Assembly (NCBI GenBank): GCA_964630265.1
Contig: CAZVRW010000018.1
Span: 1-56,479, forward strand
Source: CAZBWP01 sp964630265
GTDB taxonomy: Bacteria; Pseudomonadota; Alphaproteobacteria; Rhodospirillales; Defluviicoccaceae
Length of the DNA: 56,479 bases
Reading direction: 5' to 3'
In this document: positions 37,618 through 47,174 of the stretch, in pieces
Layout of the letters: each line of letters starts with the position of its first letter
How positions within the stretch are numbered: position 1 is the first letter of the stretch
Made by a program: the position numbers and the translations under genes
The notes under the pieces: generated by a model
What the model was told of the DNA's origin: nothing
The model's input: the letters and a program-made list of their open reading frames with translations, nothing else
The model's database searches: none

Positions 37618-39234
37618 ATGGCCGACCTGACCCGATGGGACGTCGAAGACGAGCACTTCTGGCAAACAACCGGCAAGAAGGTCGCCTACCGGAACCTGTC
37701 CATCTCTATTCCGAGTCTGCTGTGCGGCTTCGCCGTCTGGCTGTACTGGGGCATCATCACGGTGCAGATGCTCAACCTCGGCTTTCCGTTCGAGCCGGCC
37801 CAGCTGTTCACGCTCACCGCCATCGCCGGTCTTTGCGGCGCCACGCTGCGCATCCCCAGTACGTTTTTCATCCGCATCGCCGGCGGCCGCAACGCCATCG
37901 TGTTCACCACCGCACTGCTGATGATCCCGGCCATCGGCACGGGCATCGCGCTGCAGGACAAGGCGACGCCGCTCTGGGTGTTCCAGATCCTGGCGCTGCT
38001 GTCCGGCATCGGCGGCGGCAACTTCGCCTCATCCATGTCGAACATCAGCTTCTTCTTTCCGAAGCGGATGCAGGGACTCGCCCTCGGCCTCAACGCCGGG
38101 CTCGGCAACGCCGGGGTGACGACCATGCAGATCCTGGTGCCGCTGGCCATGACGTTCGGCATGTTCGGCGCCCTCGGCGGCGACTCCATGGTTCTGGAAA
38201 ACGCGTCCGGAACGCTGATCGGCAAGATCCCCGCGGGCTCCGAGACGTGGATCCAAAACGCCGGGTTCGTCTGGTTGTTGCTGCTGATCCCGCTCGTCGT
38301 CGCCGGCTGGTTCGGCATGAACAACATCCGGACCGAAGAGGTGACGCCGGAGATCGCCGGCGGCACGCTCGGGGCGATCCTGCGGATCACCGCCATGCTG
38401 CTGGTCGGCTTCGTCGCCGCCATCGTCGGTCTCTACTTCATCCTGCCGGCGCCCACCGGTCTCGGCCTGCCGTCGTGGACGAAGTGGTTCGTGCTGGTCG
38501 GCGTCATCGCCGCCACCGTCGCCCTGCTTTACTACGCTTGTTTCTTCGTCAAGAAAAACCTGCAGCGACAGTACCAAATTTTCCGAAACAAGCACACCTG
38601 GATCATGAGCGTCATCTATACGATGACCTTCGGTTCATTCATCGGGTATTCGGCGGCCTTTGCCTTGGCCATCAAGGTGATCTTCGGCTTCCAGCACATC
38701 GAGGTGGATGGCGTGCTGACCCACGCGACGCCGAACCCGAACGGTCCGAGCGCCCTGATGTATGCGTGGATGGGGCCGTTCATCGGCGCGTTGATCCGGC
38801 CGTTCGGCGGCTGGATTTCCGACAAGGTGGGCGGCGCCCGGGTGACGCAGTACGTCACCCTGCTGATGATCGCCAGCGCCCTCGGTGTCGCGTACTTCAT
38901 GGCCGCCGCCTACCAGTCGGCGACGCCGGAAGAATACTTCCTGCCGTTCTTCCTTCTGTTCCTGGTCCTGTTCGCCGGTACCGGCATCGGCAACGGCTCC
39001 ACCTTCCGCACCATCGCCGTCATCTTCCCCAAGGAACAGGCGGGGCCGGCGCTGGGCTGGACGTCGGCGGTGGCGGCCTATGGCGCCTTCATCATCCCGC
39101 AGGTGTTCGGCGAGCAGATCAAGGCGGCGACGCCCGAATACGCGCTCTATGGATTTGCCATTTTCTATGTCATCTGCCTGGCGCTCAACTGGTGGTACTA
39201 TCTAGGCCCTAAAGCAGAGTTCAAGAATCCATGA
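37618..39234 (+). CDS. narK2: NarK-type nitrate/nitrite antiporter (third NarK module)
   Basis: This 538-residue MFS protein opens with the same block as the second half of the fused NarK (EDEHFWQTTGKKVAYRNLSI against EDPTFWATTGRRIAIRNLIL) and shares a 35-bp identical DNA stretch with it. It contains GGNFASSMSNISFFFPKRMQ and GLGNAGVTTMQILVP, the nitrate-signature regions of NarK2. ATG 37618 follows GGAG by a normal distance. It likely arose by tandem duplication and exchanges nitrate for nitrite beside the fused transporter. Confidence 0.93.
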   Translation: MADLTRWDVEDEHFWQTTGKKVAYRNLSISIPSLLCGFAVWLYWGIITVQMLNLGFPFEPAQLFTLTAIAGLCGATLRIPSTFFIRIAGGRNAIVFTTALLMIPAIGTGIALQDKATPLWVFQILALLSGIGGGNFASSMSNISFFFPKRMQGLALGLNAGLGNAGVTTMQILVPLAMTFGMFGALGGDSMVLENASGTLIGKIPAGSETWIQNAGFVWLLLLIPLVVAGWFGMNNIRTEEVTPEIAGGTLGAILRITAMLLVGFVAAIVGLYFILPAPTGLGLPSWTKWFVLVGVIAATVALLYYACFFVKKNLQRQYQIFRNKHTWIMSVIYTMTFGSFIGYSAAFALAIKVIFGFQHIEVDGVLTHATPNPNGPSALMYAWMGPFIGALIRPFGGWISDKVGGARVTQYVTLLMIASALGVAYFMAAAYQSATPEEYFLPFFLLFLVLFAGTGIGNGSTFRTIAVIFPKEQAGPALGWTSAVAAYGAFIIPQVFGEQIKAATPEYALYGFAIFYVICLALNWWYYLGPKAEFKNP

Positions 39235-39283
39235 GCGAAGCGAGTCAAACGACAAGTTACTCCGGTCGAGAGAGGATAGCGTC

Positions 39284-42200
39284 ATGAGCCAATTGTTGGA
39301 TCGGCTGAACTTCTTTTCCAAGCGCGTGGTGGGTGACTTCGCGAGCGGGCACGGCGTCGTCACTCGCGAGGACCGGCGCTGGGAGGACGGCTATCGCAAG
39401 CGCTGGCAGCACGACAAGGTGGTCCGCTCCACCCATGGCACCAACTGCACCGGCTCATGCAGTTGGAAGATCTACGTCAAGGGCGGCATCGTTACCTGGG
39501 AGACGCAGCAGACCGATTATCCGCGCACGCGTCCCGATTTGCCCAACCACGAGCCGCGCGGCTGCTCGCGGGGGGCGAGCTACAGCTGGTACCTGTATTC
39601 GGGCAACCGGGTGAAATACCCGTTGATCCGCTCCCGTCTGCTGCGCGTCTGGCGCGACGAGCGCCGCGACAAGAGCCCGGTGGCGGCCTGGAAGGCGATC
39701 GTCGAGGATCCGATGAAGCGCGCCTCCTACGTGGCCAAGCGCGGCCTCGGCGGGTTCGTGCGGGCGACCTGGGACGAGGTGACGGAGATCATCGCCGCCG
39801 CCAACGCCTACACCGCGAAGACCCACGGGCCGGACCGGGTGATCGGCTTCTCGCCGATCCCGGCCATGTCGATGGTCTCGTACGCCGCGGGCTCGCGGTA
39901 TCTCTCGCTGCTCGGCGGCGTCTCCATGTCCTTCTACGACTGGTATTGCGACCTGCCGCCGGCGTCGCCGCAGACCTGGGGCGAGCAGACCGACGTGCCG
40001 GAATCGGCCGACTGGTACAACGCCGGGTTCCTGCTGCTGTGGGGCTCGAACGTGCCGCAGACGCGGACGCCCGATGCCCATTTCTATGCCGAGGCGCGCT
40101 ACCGCGGGGCCAAGAGCGTCGTCATCTGTCCGGACTACAGCGAAGCCGCCAAATTCTCGGACCTCTGGCTGCATCCGAAACAGGGCACCGACGCCGCCCT
40201 GGCCATGGCCATGGGACATGTCATCCTGCGCGAGTTCCATCTCGACCGGCAGGCCGACTACTTCGCCGACTACGCGCGGCAGTACACCGACATGCCGATG
40301 CTGGTCCGCCTGGTGAAGAAGGACGGCTACCTGGTGCCGGAGCGGCTGCTCCGCGCCGGCGACTTCAAGGGCGACCTGGGCCAGAAGACCAATCCGGAGT
40401 GGAAATGCGCCGCTTGGGACGACGTCAGCAAGCAGGTCGTCGTGCCGCAGGGCTCGGTCGGCTTCCGCTGGGGTGAGCCGGGGCACTGGAACCTGGAGGA
40501 GAAGGACGCCGCCGGCGCCGACACCCGCCTGCAACGGACGCTGATCGCCGAGGCGGACCACGACACCGTCGCCGACGTCGGCTTTCCGTATTTTGGCAAC
40601 TGCCACCACGACTACTTCAAGGGCACCGATCATCCGGGCGTACTGGTGCGCAAGGTGCCGGCGAAGCGGCTGGCGCTGAAGGACGGCGAGGCGCTGGTCA
40701 CCACCGTGTTCGACCTGTTCGTCGCCAATTATGGCCTCGATCGCGGTCTCGGCGGCGAGCATGTCGCGACAGCCTATGACGAGATGGTGCCCTACACGCC
40801 GGCATGGGCGGAGCGGATCACCGGCGTTCCCGCCGGGCACATCGAGACGGTCGCCCGTGAGTTCGCGCGCAACGCCGAGAAGACCGGCGGCAAGTCCATG
40901 GTGATCCTCGGGGCCGGACTCAACCACTGGTATCACATGGACATGAACTACCGGGGGATCATCAATCTCCTGGTGATGTGCGGCTGCGTCGGCCAGTCGG
41001 GGGGCGGCTGGTCGCACTATGTGGGCCAGGAAAAGCTGCGACCGCAGACCGGCTGGCTGCCGCTGGCGTTCGCGCTCGACTGGGGGCGGCCGCCGCGGCA
41101 GATGAATTCGACCTCGTTCTGGTATGCCCACACCGACCAGTGGCGCTACGAAAGCCTGGGCATCGACGAGATCCTGTCGCCGACGGCGCCGGACGGCCCG
41201 TGGGACGGCGCGCTGATCGACTACAACGTGCGGGCGGAGCGGATGGGCTGGCTGCCCTCGGCACCGCAACTGACGAAGAACCCGTTGGAGATCGCCGCGG
41301 CCGCCGCGGCCGCCGGCCAGGAGGTCAAGGACTGGCTGGTGGCGGCGCTGAAGTCCGGCGAGGTGCAACTCTCATGCGAAGACCCGGACGCGCCGCAGAA
41401 CTGGCCGCGCAACCTGTTCGTCTGGCGCTCAAATCTGCTCGGCTCGTCGGGCAAGGGGCACGAGTACTTCCTCAAGCACCTGCTCGGGACGTCGCACGGC
41501 GTGCAGGGCAAGGACCTGGGCGAGGACGGCGGGCAGAAGCCGCGCGAGGTCGCCTGGCACGATGCGGCCCCAGAGGGCAAGCTCGACCTCATGGTCACCA
41601 TCGACTTCCGCATGTCGACCACCTGCGTCTGCTCGGACATCGTGCTGCCCACCGCCACTTGGTACGAAAAGAACGACCTGAACACCTCCGACATGCACCC
41701 CTTCATCCATCCGCTGACCGGGGCGGTGGACCCCGTCTGGGAATGCAAGAGCGACTGGGAGATCTACAAGGCGATCGCCCGCAAGTTCTCGGAGGTGGCG
41801 CCGGAGGTCCTCGGCGTCGAGAAGGACGTGGTGCTGACGCCGATCCTGCACGACACGCCGGGCGAGATCGCCCAGGCGCTGGAGGTGGAGGACTGGAAAA
41901 CCGGCGCGGTGGAGCCGATCCCCGGCAAGACGATGCCGCAGATCACCGTCGTCGAGCGCGACTACCCGAACCTATACAAACGGTTCTGTTCACTTGGTCC
42001 GCTGATGAAAAAGCTCGGCAACGGCGGCAAGGGCATCAGTTGGAACACCGAGCATGAGGTGGACGCCCTGGTCGCCCTGAACGGCGCCGTCACCGAAGCG
42101 GGGCCGACCCAGGGGCTGGCGAGGATCGAGACCGACATCGATGCCGCCGAGGTGGTGCTGATGCTGGCGCCGGAGACCAACGGCGAAGTCGCGGTCAAGG

Positions 42201-43030
42201 CCTGGGAGGCGCTGGGCAAGGCGACCGGGCGCGAGCACACCCATCTCGCGGTGCCGAAGGAGGACGAGAAGATCCGCTTCCGTGACATCGTCGCGCAGCC
42301 GCGGAAGATCATCTCGTCGCCAACCTGGTCGGGCCTGGAATCGGAGAAGGTCTGCTACAACGCCGGTTACACCAACGTCCACGAACTGATCCCGTGGCGC
42401 ACGCTGACCGGCCGGCAGCAACTCTATCAGGACCACCTGTGGATGCGGGCCTTTGGCGAGGCGCTGTGCGTCTACCGGCCACCCATCGACACCAAGACGA
42501 TCAAGCCGATCATCGACCGGAAACCGAACGGCGCCAAGCAGGTGGTGCTGAACTTCATCACGCCGCATCAGAAGTGGGGCATCCACTCCACCTACACCGA
42601 CAATCTCTTGATGCTCACGTTGTCGCGCGGCGGTCCCATCGTCTGGATCTCGGAGGTGGACGCGAAGGCAGCCGACATCGAGGACAACGACTGGATCGAG
42701 GCCTACAACACCAACGGCGCGCTGGTCGCCCGGGCCGTCGTCTCCCAGCGTGTGCCCGCCGGCATGGTGCTGATGTACCACGCCCAGGAGAAGATCGTGA
42801 ATGTTCCCGGCTCGGAAATCACCGGTCAGCGGGGCGGCATTCACAACTCGGTGACCCGCGCGGTGCTCAAGCCGACCCACATGATCGGCGGCTACGCCCA
42901 CCAGTCCTACGGCTTCAACTACTACGGAACCGTGGGCTCGAACCGCGACGAGTTCATCATCGTTCGCAAGATGACCAAGGTCGAGTGGCTGGACGGGCCG
43001 GCCGCCGACAGGCTGGAGGCAGCGGAATGA
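39284..43030 (+). CDS. narG: Respiratory nitrate reductase alpha subunit NarG
   Basis: This 1248-residue molybdenum enzyme subunit has the FS0 cluster ligands His51, Cys55, Cys59 and Cys94 (HGTNCTGSCSW and EPRGCSRG) and the Mo-coordinating Asp223 in YDWYCDLPPASPQTW. It reduces nitrate to nitrite on the cytoplasmic side, using quinol electrons from NarI through NarH. No Tat signal is present, as expected. GAGAGGA precedes ATG 39284. The stop overlaps the narH start (ATGA). Confidence 0.98.
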   Translation: MSQLLDRLNFFSKRVVGDFASGHGVVTREDRRWEDGYRKRWQHDKVVRSTHGTNCTGSCSWKIYVKGGIVTWETQQTDYPRTRPDLPNHEPRGCSRGASYSWYLYSGNRVKYPLIRSRLLRVWRDERRDKSPVAAWKAIVEDPMKRASYVAKRGLGGFVRATWDEVTEIIAAANAYTAKTHGPDRVIGFSPIPAMSMVSYAAGSRYLSLLGGVSMSFYDWYCDLPPASPQTWGEQTDVPESADWYNAGFLLLWGSNVPQTRTPDAHFYAEARYRGAKSVVICPDYSEAAKFSDLWLHPKQGTDAALAMAMGHVILREFHLDRQADYFADYARQYTDMPMLVRLVKKDGYLVPERLLRAGDFKGDLGQKTNPEWKCAAWDDVSKQVVVPQGSVGFRWGEPGHWNLEEKDAAGADTRLQRTLIAEADHDTVADVGFPYFGNCHHDYFKGTDHPGVLVRKVPAKRLALKDGEALVTTVFDLFVANYGLDRGLGGEHVATAYDEMVPYTPAWAERITGVPAGHIETVAREFARNAEKTGGKSMVILGAGLNHWYHMDMNYRGIINLLVMCGCVGQSGGGWSHYVGQEKLRPQTGWLPLAFALDWGRPPRQMNSTSFWYAHTDQWRYESLGIDEILSPTAPDGPWDGALIDYNVRAERMGWLPSAPQLTKNPLEIAAAAAAAGQEVKDWLVAALKSGEVQLSCEDPDAPQNWPRNLFVWRSNLLGSSGKGHEYFLKHLLGTSHGVQGKDLGEDGGQKPREVAWHDAAPEGKLDLMVTIDFRMSTTCVCSDIVLPTATWYEKNDLNTSDMHPFIHPLTGAVDPVWECKSDWEIYKAIARKFSEVAPEVLGVEKDVVLTPILHDTPGEIAQALEVEDWKTGAVEPIPGKTMPQITVVERDYPNLYKRFCSLGPLMKKLGNGGKGISWNTEHEVDALVALNGAVTEAGPTQGLARIETDIDAAEVVLMLAPETNGEVAVKAWEALGKATGREHTHLAVPKEDEKIRFRDIVAQPRKIISSPTWSGLESEKVCYNAGYTNVHELIPWRTLTGRQQLYQDHLWMRAFGEALCVYRPPIDTKTIKPIIDRKPNGAKQVVLNFITPHQKWGIHSTYTDNLLMLTLSRGGPIVWISEVDAKAADIEDNDWIEAYNTNGALVARAVVSQRVPAGMVLMYHAQEKIVNVPGSEITGQRGGIHNSVTRAVLKPTHMIGGYAHQSYGFNYYGTVGSNRDEFIIVRKMTKVEWLDGPAADRLEAAE

Positions 43031-44550
43031 AAATCCGGGCGCAGATCTGCATGGTGTTGAACCTGGACAAGTGCATCGGGTGTCACACCTGCTCCGTGAC
43101 GTGCAAGAACGTTTGGACCAACCGCGAGGGCGTCGAATACGCGTGGTTCAACAACGTCGAGACCAAGCCGGGCATCGGCTATCCGAAGGATTGGGAGAAC
43201 CAGACCCACTGGAACGGCGGCTGGGTGCGCACGCCGGACGGTCAGGTGCAGCCGAAGATGGGCGCGAAGTGGCGCATTCTCGCCAAGATCTTCGCCAACC
43301 CGGATCTGCCGGAGATCGACGACTACTACGAGCCCTTCACCTTCGACTACGACCACCTGCAGTCGGCGCCGGAGAGCCAGGCAACGCCAACGGCCAGGCC
43401 ACGCTCGCTGATCACCGGCGAGCGGATGGAGAAGATCGAGTGGGGGCCGAACTGGGAGGAGATCCTGGGCGGCGAGTTCGCCAAGCGCTCCAAGGACTAC
43501 AACTTCATGGGCGTGCAGAAGGACATCTACGGCCAGTTCGAGAACACCTTCATGATGTACCTGCCGCGCCTGTGCGAGCACTGCCTCAATCCGACGTGCG
43601 TCGCGGCGTGTCCCTCGGGCGCCATCTACAAGCGCGAGGAGGACGGCATCGTTCTCATCGACCAGGAGAAGTGCCGCGGCTGGCGGATGTGTGTCTCCGC
43701 CTGCCCCTACAAGAAGATCTATTACAACTGGGCGAGCGGCAAGTCGGAGAAGTGCATCCTCTGCTACCCGCGGCTCGAGGCCGGCCAACCGACGGTGTGC
43801 TCGGAGACGTGCGTCGGCCGCATCCGCTATCTCGGCGTCGTGCTCTACGACGCCGACCGCATCGCCGAGGCCGCCGCGGTGCCGGCGGAGGGCGATCTCT
43901 ATCAGCAGCATCTCGACATCTTCTGCGATCCGTTCGATCCGGAGGTGCAGGCGCAGGCACGCCGGGACGGGGTGCCGGAACCTTGGCTGGAGGCGGCCCG
44001 GACGTCGCCGATCTGGAAGCTGGCCATGGATTGGAAGGTCGCCTTTCCGCTGCATCCGGAGTATCGCACCCTGCCCATGGTCTGGTACGTGCCGCCGCTC
44101 TCCCCCATCCAGTCGGCCGCCGAGGCCGGCAGGATCGGCGTCGACGGGGCCATGCCGGATGTGCGCTCGCTGCGCATCCCGCTCCGCTATCTCGCCAATC
44201 TCCTGACCGCCGGCAACGAGGAGCCGGTGGCGCGGGCGTTGGAGCGGATGCTGGCGATGCGCGCCTACATGCGCGCCAAGACGGTGGACGGCGCACCCGA
44301 TGCGGCGATCGCCGAGCGGGTCGGCCTCTCGAGCGCGCAGATCGAGGACATGTACCAACTCATGGCCATCGCCAACTTCGAGGACCGCTTCGTCATTCCC
44401 ACCTCGCACCGCGAGCTTGGCGAGGACGCCTACCAGCTGCGCGGCGCCTGCGGCTTCAGCTTCGGCAACGAGGCGTCGTGCGGCATGACCGATGCCAACC
44501 TGTTCGGTGCCGGACGTCGCAAGGCCGAGACCCCGACGGAGGCCGGGTGA
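43027..44550 (+). CDS. narH: Respiratory nitrate reductase beta subunit NarH
   Basis: This 507-residue iron-sulfur subunit has four cluster motifs: CIGCHTCSVTC at residues 16-26, CEHCLNPTCVAAC, CRGWRMCVSAC (Trp in place of one Cys, giving the 3Fe-4S cluster) and CILCYPRLEAGQPTVCSETC. It carries electrons from NarI heme to NarG. The start overlaps the narG stop and the stop overlaps the narJ start, so synthesis is coupled. Confidence 0.98.
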   Translation: MKIRAQICMVLNLDKCIGCHTCSVTCKNVWTNREGVEYAWFNNVETKPGIGYPKDWENQTHWNGGWVRTPDGQVQPKMGAKWRILAKIFANPDLPEIDDYYEPFTFDYDHLQSAPESQATPTARPRSLITGERMEKIEWGPNWEEILGGEFAKRSKDYNFMGVQKDIYGQFENTFMMYLPRLCEHCLNPTCVAACPSGAIYKREEDGIVLIDQEKCRGWRMCVSACPYKKIYYNWASGKSEKCILCYPRLEAGQPTVCSETCVGRIRYLGVVLYDADRIAEAAAVPAEGDLYQQHLDIFCDPFDPEVQAQARRDGVPEPWLEAARTSPIWKLAMDWKVAFPLHPEYRTLPMVWYVPPLSPIQSAAEAGRIGVDGAMPDVRSLRIPLRYLANLLTAGNEEPVARALERMLAMRAYMRAKTVDGAPDAAIAERVGLSSAQIEDMYQLMAIANFEDRFVIPTSHRELGEDAYQLRGACGFSFGNEASCGMTDANLFGAGRRKAETPTEAG

Positions 44551-45272
44551 TGACGCACACGTTCAAGGTCTTGTCGCTGCTGCTCTCCTACCCGACGGCG
44601 GACATCCAGGCGGCGGCGGCCGAATTCCGACAGGTGCTCGACGCCGAGGCCCTGCTCGCCGCGGCCGAGCGTGAGCTGATCGCGCCCCTGATCGACGAAC
44701 TCGCCACCGGCGACCTCTACGACCTGCAGGAACGCTACGTGCTGCTGTTCGATCGGACGCGATCGTTGTCGCTCCATCTGTTCGAGCACGTGCACGGGGA
44801 GAGCCGCGACCGCGGCCAGGCGATGGTCGACCTGATGGGCCTCTACGAGCGGCACGGTCTCGACATCGCGGCGCGCGAGCTGCCCGACTACCTGCCGCTG
44901 TTCCTGGAGTTCCTGTCGACCTTGCCGCTCGACGACGCCCGCGCACTGCTGGCGGAGCCGCTGCACGTGGTCACGGCGTTGCGCGAGCGGCTGCGCAAGC
45001 GTGACAGCCTCTACAGCGCGGTCTTCTATGCGCTGGAGGCGCTGGCCCGGGGAAAGCCGGCGCGGGAGCTGGTTGATGCGCTGTTGGCCGCGCCCGACGA
45101 GTCCGCCGACGATCTCGCGGCGCTGGATCGCGCCTGGGAGGCGGCGGCCGTCAGCTTTGCCGGCGGTCCCGATCCGTCCGCCGACTGTCCGCAGGCCAAC
45201 GAACTCTTGAACCGGATGACGCCGACACCGGCGCCGGGCCGGCCCGCCCGTGCCCGCCCGCGCTCGTCCTGA
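44550..45272 (+). CDS. narJ: Nitrate reductase molybdenum cofactor assembly chaperone NarJ
   Basis: This 240-residue helical chaperone has the NarJ/TorD pattern FKVLSLLLSYPT at the start and YVLLFDRTRSLSLHLFEHVH with GESRDRGQAMVDLM in the middle. It binds NarG and permits Mo-cofactor insertion before membrane attachment. ATG 44550 overlaps the narH stop (TGATG). The C-terminal tail is rich in Pro and Arg and probably disordered. Confidence 0.95.
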   Translation: MTHTFKVLSLLLSYPTADIQAAAAEFRQVLDAEALLAAAERELIAPLIDELATGDLYDLQERYVLLFDRTRSLSLHLFEHVHGESRDRGQAMVDLMGLYERHGLDIAARELPDYLPLFLEFLSTLPLDDARALLAEPLHVVTALRERLRKRDSLYSAVFYALEALARGKPARELVDALLAAPDESADDLAALDRAWEAAAVSFAGGPDPSADCPQANELLNRMTPTPAPGRPARARPRSS

Positions 45273-45284
45273 GGAGACGCTGTC

Positions 45285-46049
45285 ATGGAGACCCCGTTCA
45301 ACACCTTCCTGTTCGGCATTTTCCCCTACATCTGCCTCGCGGTGTTCGTGCTGGGCAACATCGTCCGCTACGACCGTGAGCCCTACACGTGGCGCTCGGG
45401 CTCAAGCCAGTTGCTGCGTCGCAAGCAGCTGATCTGGGGATCGGTGCTGTTTCACGTCGGCATCCTGGTCGTCTTCTTCGGCCATCTGATCGGTTTGCTG
45501 ACGCCGATCGCGGTGTTCGACGCCATCGGGATCGGCCACGGCACCAAGCAGGTGATGGCGATCGTCGTCGGCGGCGTCGCCGGCGTCGTCTGCCTGGCGG
45601 GGGCGGTGATGCTGTTGCATCGGCGCCTGCTCGATCCACGCATCCGCGCCGTGTCCAGTTTCGCCGACACGGCGATCCTCATCATCCTGACGGTGCAGCT
45701 CATCCTCGGTCTGTTCACCATCTTCGTCTCGCTCGGCCACCTGGACGGCAGCGAGATGGTGAAATTCATGGCTTGGGCCCAGGGCATTTTCACCTTCCAG
45801 GCGGGCGCCGCCGACTACGTCGCCGACGCGCACTTCATCTTCAAATTGCATCTTTTCCTCGGCCTGACGATCCTGTTGATCTTCCCGTTCACCCGCCTGG
45901 TGCACATGCTGAGCGCTCCGGTGCGCTACCTTTGGCGGCCGGGCTATCAGGTCGTCCGCACCCGGCTCGGCGCCGCCAACGCACGGGCGTCGGGCGGACT
46001 GGCCGGGCGGCAACCGGCGGGGCGGCCGCGGTCCTTGCCGGCCGAGTAG
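45285..46049 (+). CDS. narI: Respiratory nitrate reductase gamma subunit NarI (cytochrome b)
   Basis: This 254-residue membrane protein has five helices and the four heme ligands His57 (LFHVGIL), His67 (FFGHLIG), His189 (FKLHLFL) and His207 (RLVHMLS), matching E. coli His56, 66, 187 and 205. It oxidises quinol at the periplasmic side and passes electrons inward. The Arg/Gly/Pro-rich tail of about 25 residues extends the family length slightly. It starts 12 bp after narJ. Confidence 0.97.
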   Translation: METPFNTFLFGIFPYICLAVFVLGNIVRYDREPYTWRSGSSQLLRRKQLIWGSVLFHVGILVVFFGHLIGLLTPIAVFDAIGIGHGTKQVMAIVVGGVAGVVCLAGAVMLLHRRLLDPRIRAVSSFADTAILIILTVQLILGLFTIFVSLGHLDGSEMVKFMAWAQGIFTFQAGAADYVADAHFIFKLHLFLGLTILLIFPFTRLVHMLSAPVRYLWRPGYQVVRTRLGAANARASGGLAGRQPAGRPRSLPAE

Positions 46050-46143
46050 GGCAGGGGGGAGGCGAACGCATGCGGGGCGGCTGCTGCCGGAGCAGGCATC
46101 GGTCTGTTCTTTGCCGTGTCCAGGCGCCGGCCGCCACGGCGCC

Positions 46144-46755
46144 ATGATCCAGGATCTGTTCGACAACAACGTCGCCTGGGCGCGCCGGAAGACCCGCGAC
46201 GACCCGGACTTCTTCCGCCGCCTCGCCGAGTTGCAGCACCCGGACTATTTCTGGATCGGTTGCTCCGACAGCCGCGTTCCGGCGAACATCATCACCGGGC
46301 TGGCGCCGGGGGAGGTGTTCGTGCATCGCAACGTCGCCAATCTCGTGCGCGAGGGCGATCTCAATTGCCTTGCGGTGTTGCAATTCGCCATCGAGGTGCT
46401 GCAGGTCAAGCACGTCATCGTTTGCGGGCACTATGGCTGCAGCGGCATTCGCGCCGCCGTGCACCCCACTGGTCTGGAGACCGTCGATACCTGGCTCGCG
46501 CCGGTGCGGGAGACCGCCGCGCGGTTCGCACCGACGCTGACATCGATCCCCGAGGAGGAGACGCGACTGGATCTGCTCTGCGAGCGTAACATCGAGGCAC
46601 AGGTCGAGCGGCTCGCCGGTCTTGCCGTGGTGCGCGACGCCTGGGCACGCGGCCAACCATTGTCGATCCACGGCTGGGTCTATCGGTTGAAGGATGGTTT
46701 GCTGCGCAACCTGCAATGCACACGCCGGTCGGTTCTCCCGTCGGCAACCCGGTAG
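46144..46755 (+). CDS. can: Beta-class carbonic anhydrase
   Basis: The 203-residue protein has the zinc ligands in CSDSRVPAN and GHYGCSGIRAA (C-x-D-x-R and H-x2-C), as in E. coli Can. It interconverts CO2 and bicarbonate in the cytoplasm. ATG 46144 is preferred; an upstream start would add 11 residues outside the fold. It follows narI by 94 bp and may share the nar transcript. A link to nitrate respiration is possible because bicarbonate supply matters in anaerobic growth, but this is inference. Confidence 0.93.
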   Translation: MIQDLFDNNVAWARRKTRDDPDFFRRLAELQHPDYFWIGCSDSRVPANIITGLAPGEVFVHRNVANLVREGDLNCLAVLQFAIEVLQVKHVIVCGHYGCSGIRAAVHPTGLETVDTWLAPVRETAARFAPTLTSIPEEETRLDLLCERNIEAQVERLAGLAVVRDAWARGQPLSIHGWVYRLKDGLLRNLQCTRRSVLPSATR

Positions 46756-46864
46756 GCCGATCCACAACCGCATGGACCTGCGCAAGGACTTGGCGGGTCG
46801 ATGGGATGTCGGAGCGATTGCGCGTGCTTAGCCGCCTGAGGGTGCGCCGAAAGCAACCCAAGGC

Positions 46865-46922
46865 TGTCTCACGGATGAAACATCGCCTGTCTCAGTTGTG
46901 ATGCAGTATCGCGGATGAGACG
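46865..46922 (+). promoter_or_regulatory. Tandem inverted repeats, candidate sigma-54 enhancer-binding-protein sites
   Basis: Three consecutive 7-4-7 elements are visible: TGTCTCA-CGGA-TGAAACA (46865-46882, nearly perfect), TGTCTCA-GTTG-TGATGCA (46888-46905) and AGTATCG-CGGA-TGAGACG (46905-46922). They centre about 100-150 bp upstream of a sigma-54 type promoter, where enhancer-binding activators usually sit. They occupy part of the 419-bp gap 46756-47174; no gene is seen there. Confidence 0.65.
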
Positions 46923-47020
46923 CTGATACGCCGCCTCGCCATCCGCTGCGCCCCGGACGGGGGCGCGGAAAATCCCAATCACTATAGGTTGTTATGAAAA
47001 CGCGCGCGGGGTGGGCGCGG

Positions 47021-47036
47021 TGGCACACCCATTGCT
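47021..47036 (+). promoter_or_regulatory. Sigma-54 (RpoN) promoter of the repeat-protein operon
   Basis: TGGCACACCCATTGCT matches the -24/-12 consensus TGGCAC-N5-TTGCW with exact spacing of the GG and GC doublets. The start site would be near 47048, about 127 bases before the ATG. An AT-rich segment at 46976-47000 between the activator sites and the promoter could bind IHF. Confidence 0.8.
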
Positions 47037-47174
47037 TGTAGAGGTGAGCCTGCTGTCACCTTGGAGTGTATCCGAGGGGTGGGCGACACCTCGCTGCGGC
47101 CGTGTCCCGTGGAGATCGGACCGGTCGCGAGGGAGGAGGCTTGCATCATGGACATCGTTTAGGAGGGAATCCTT

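Noticed and set aside
39455..41368. Large minus-strand open frames under narG and other nar genes
   Set aside because: They are high-GC shadow frames; the plus-strand proteins are certain from cofactor-binding motifs.
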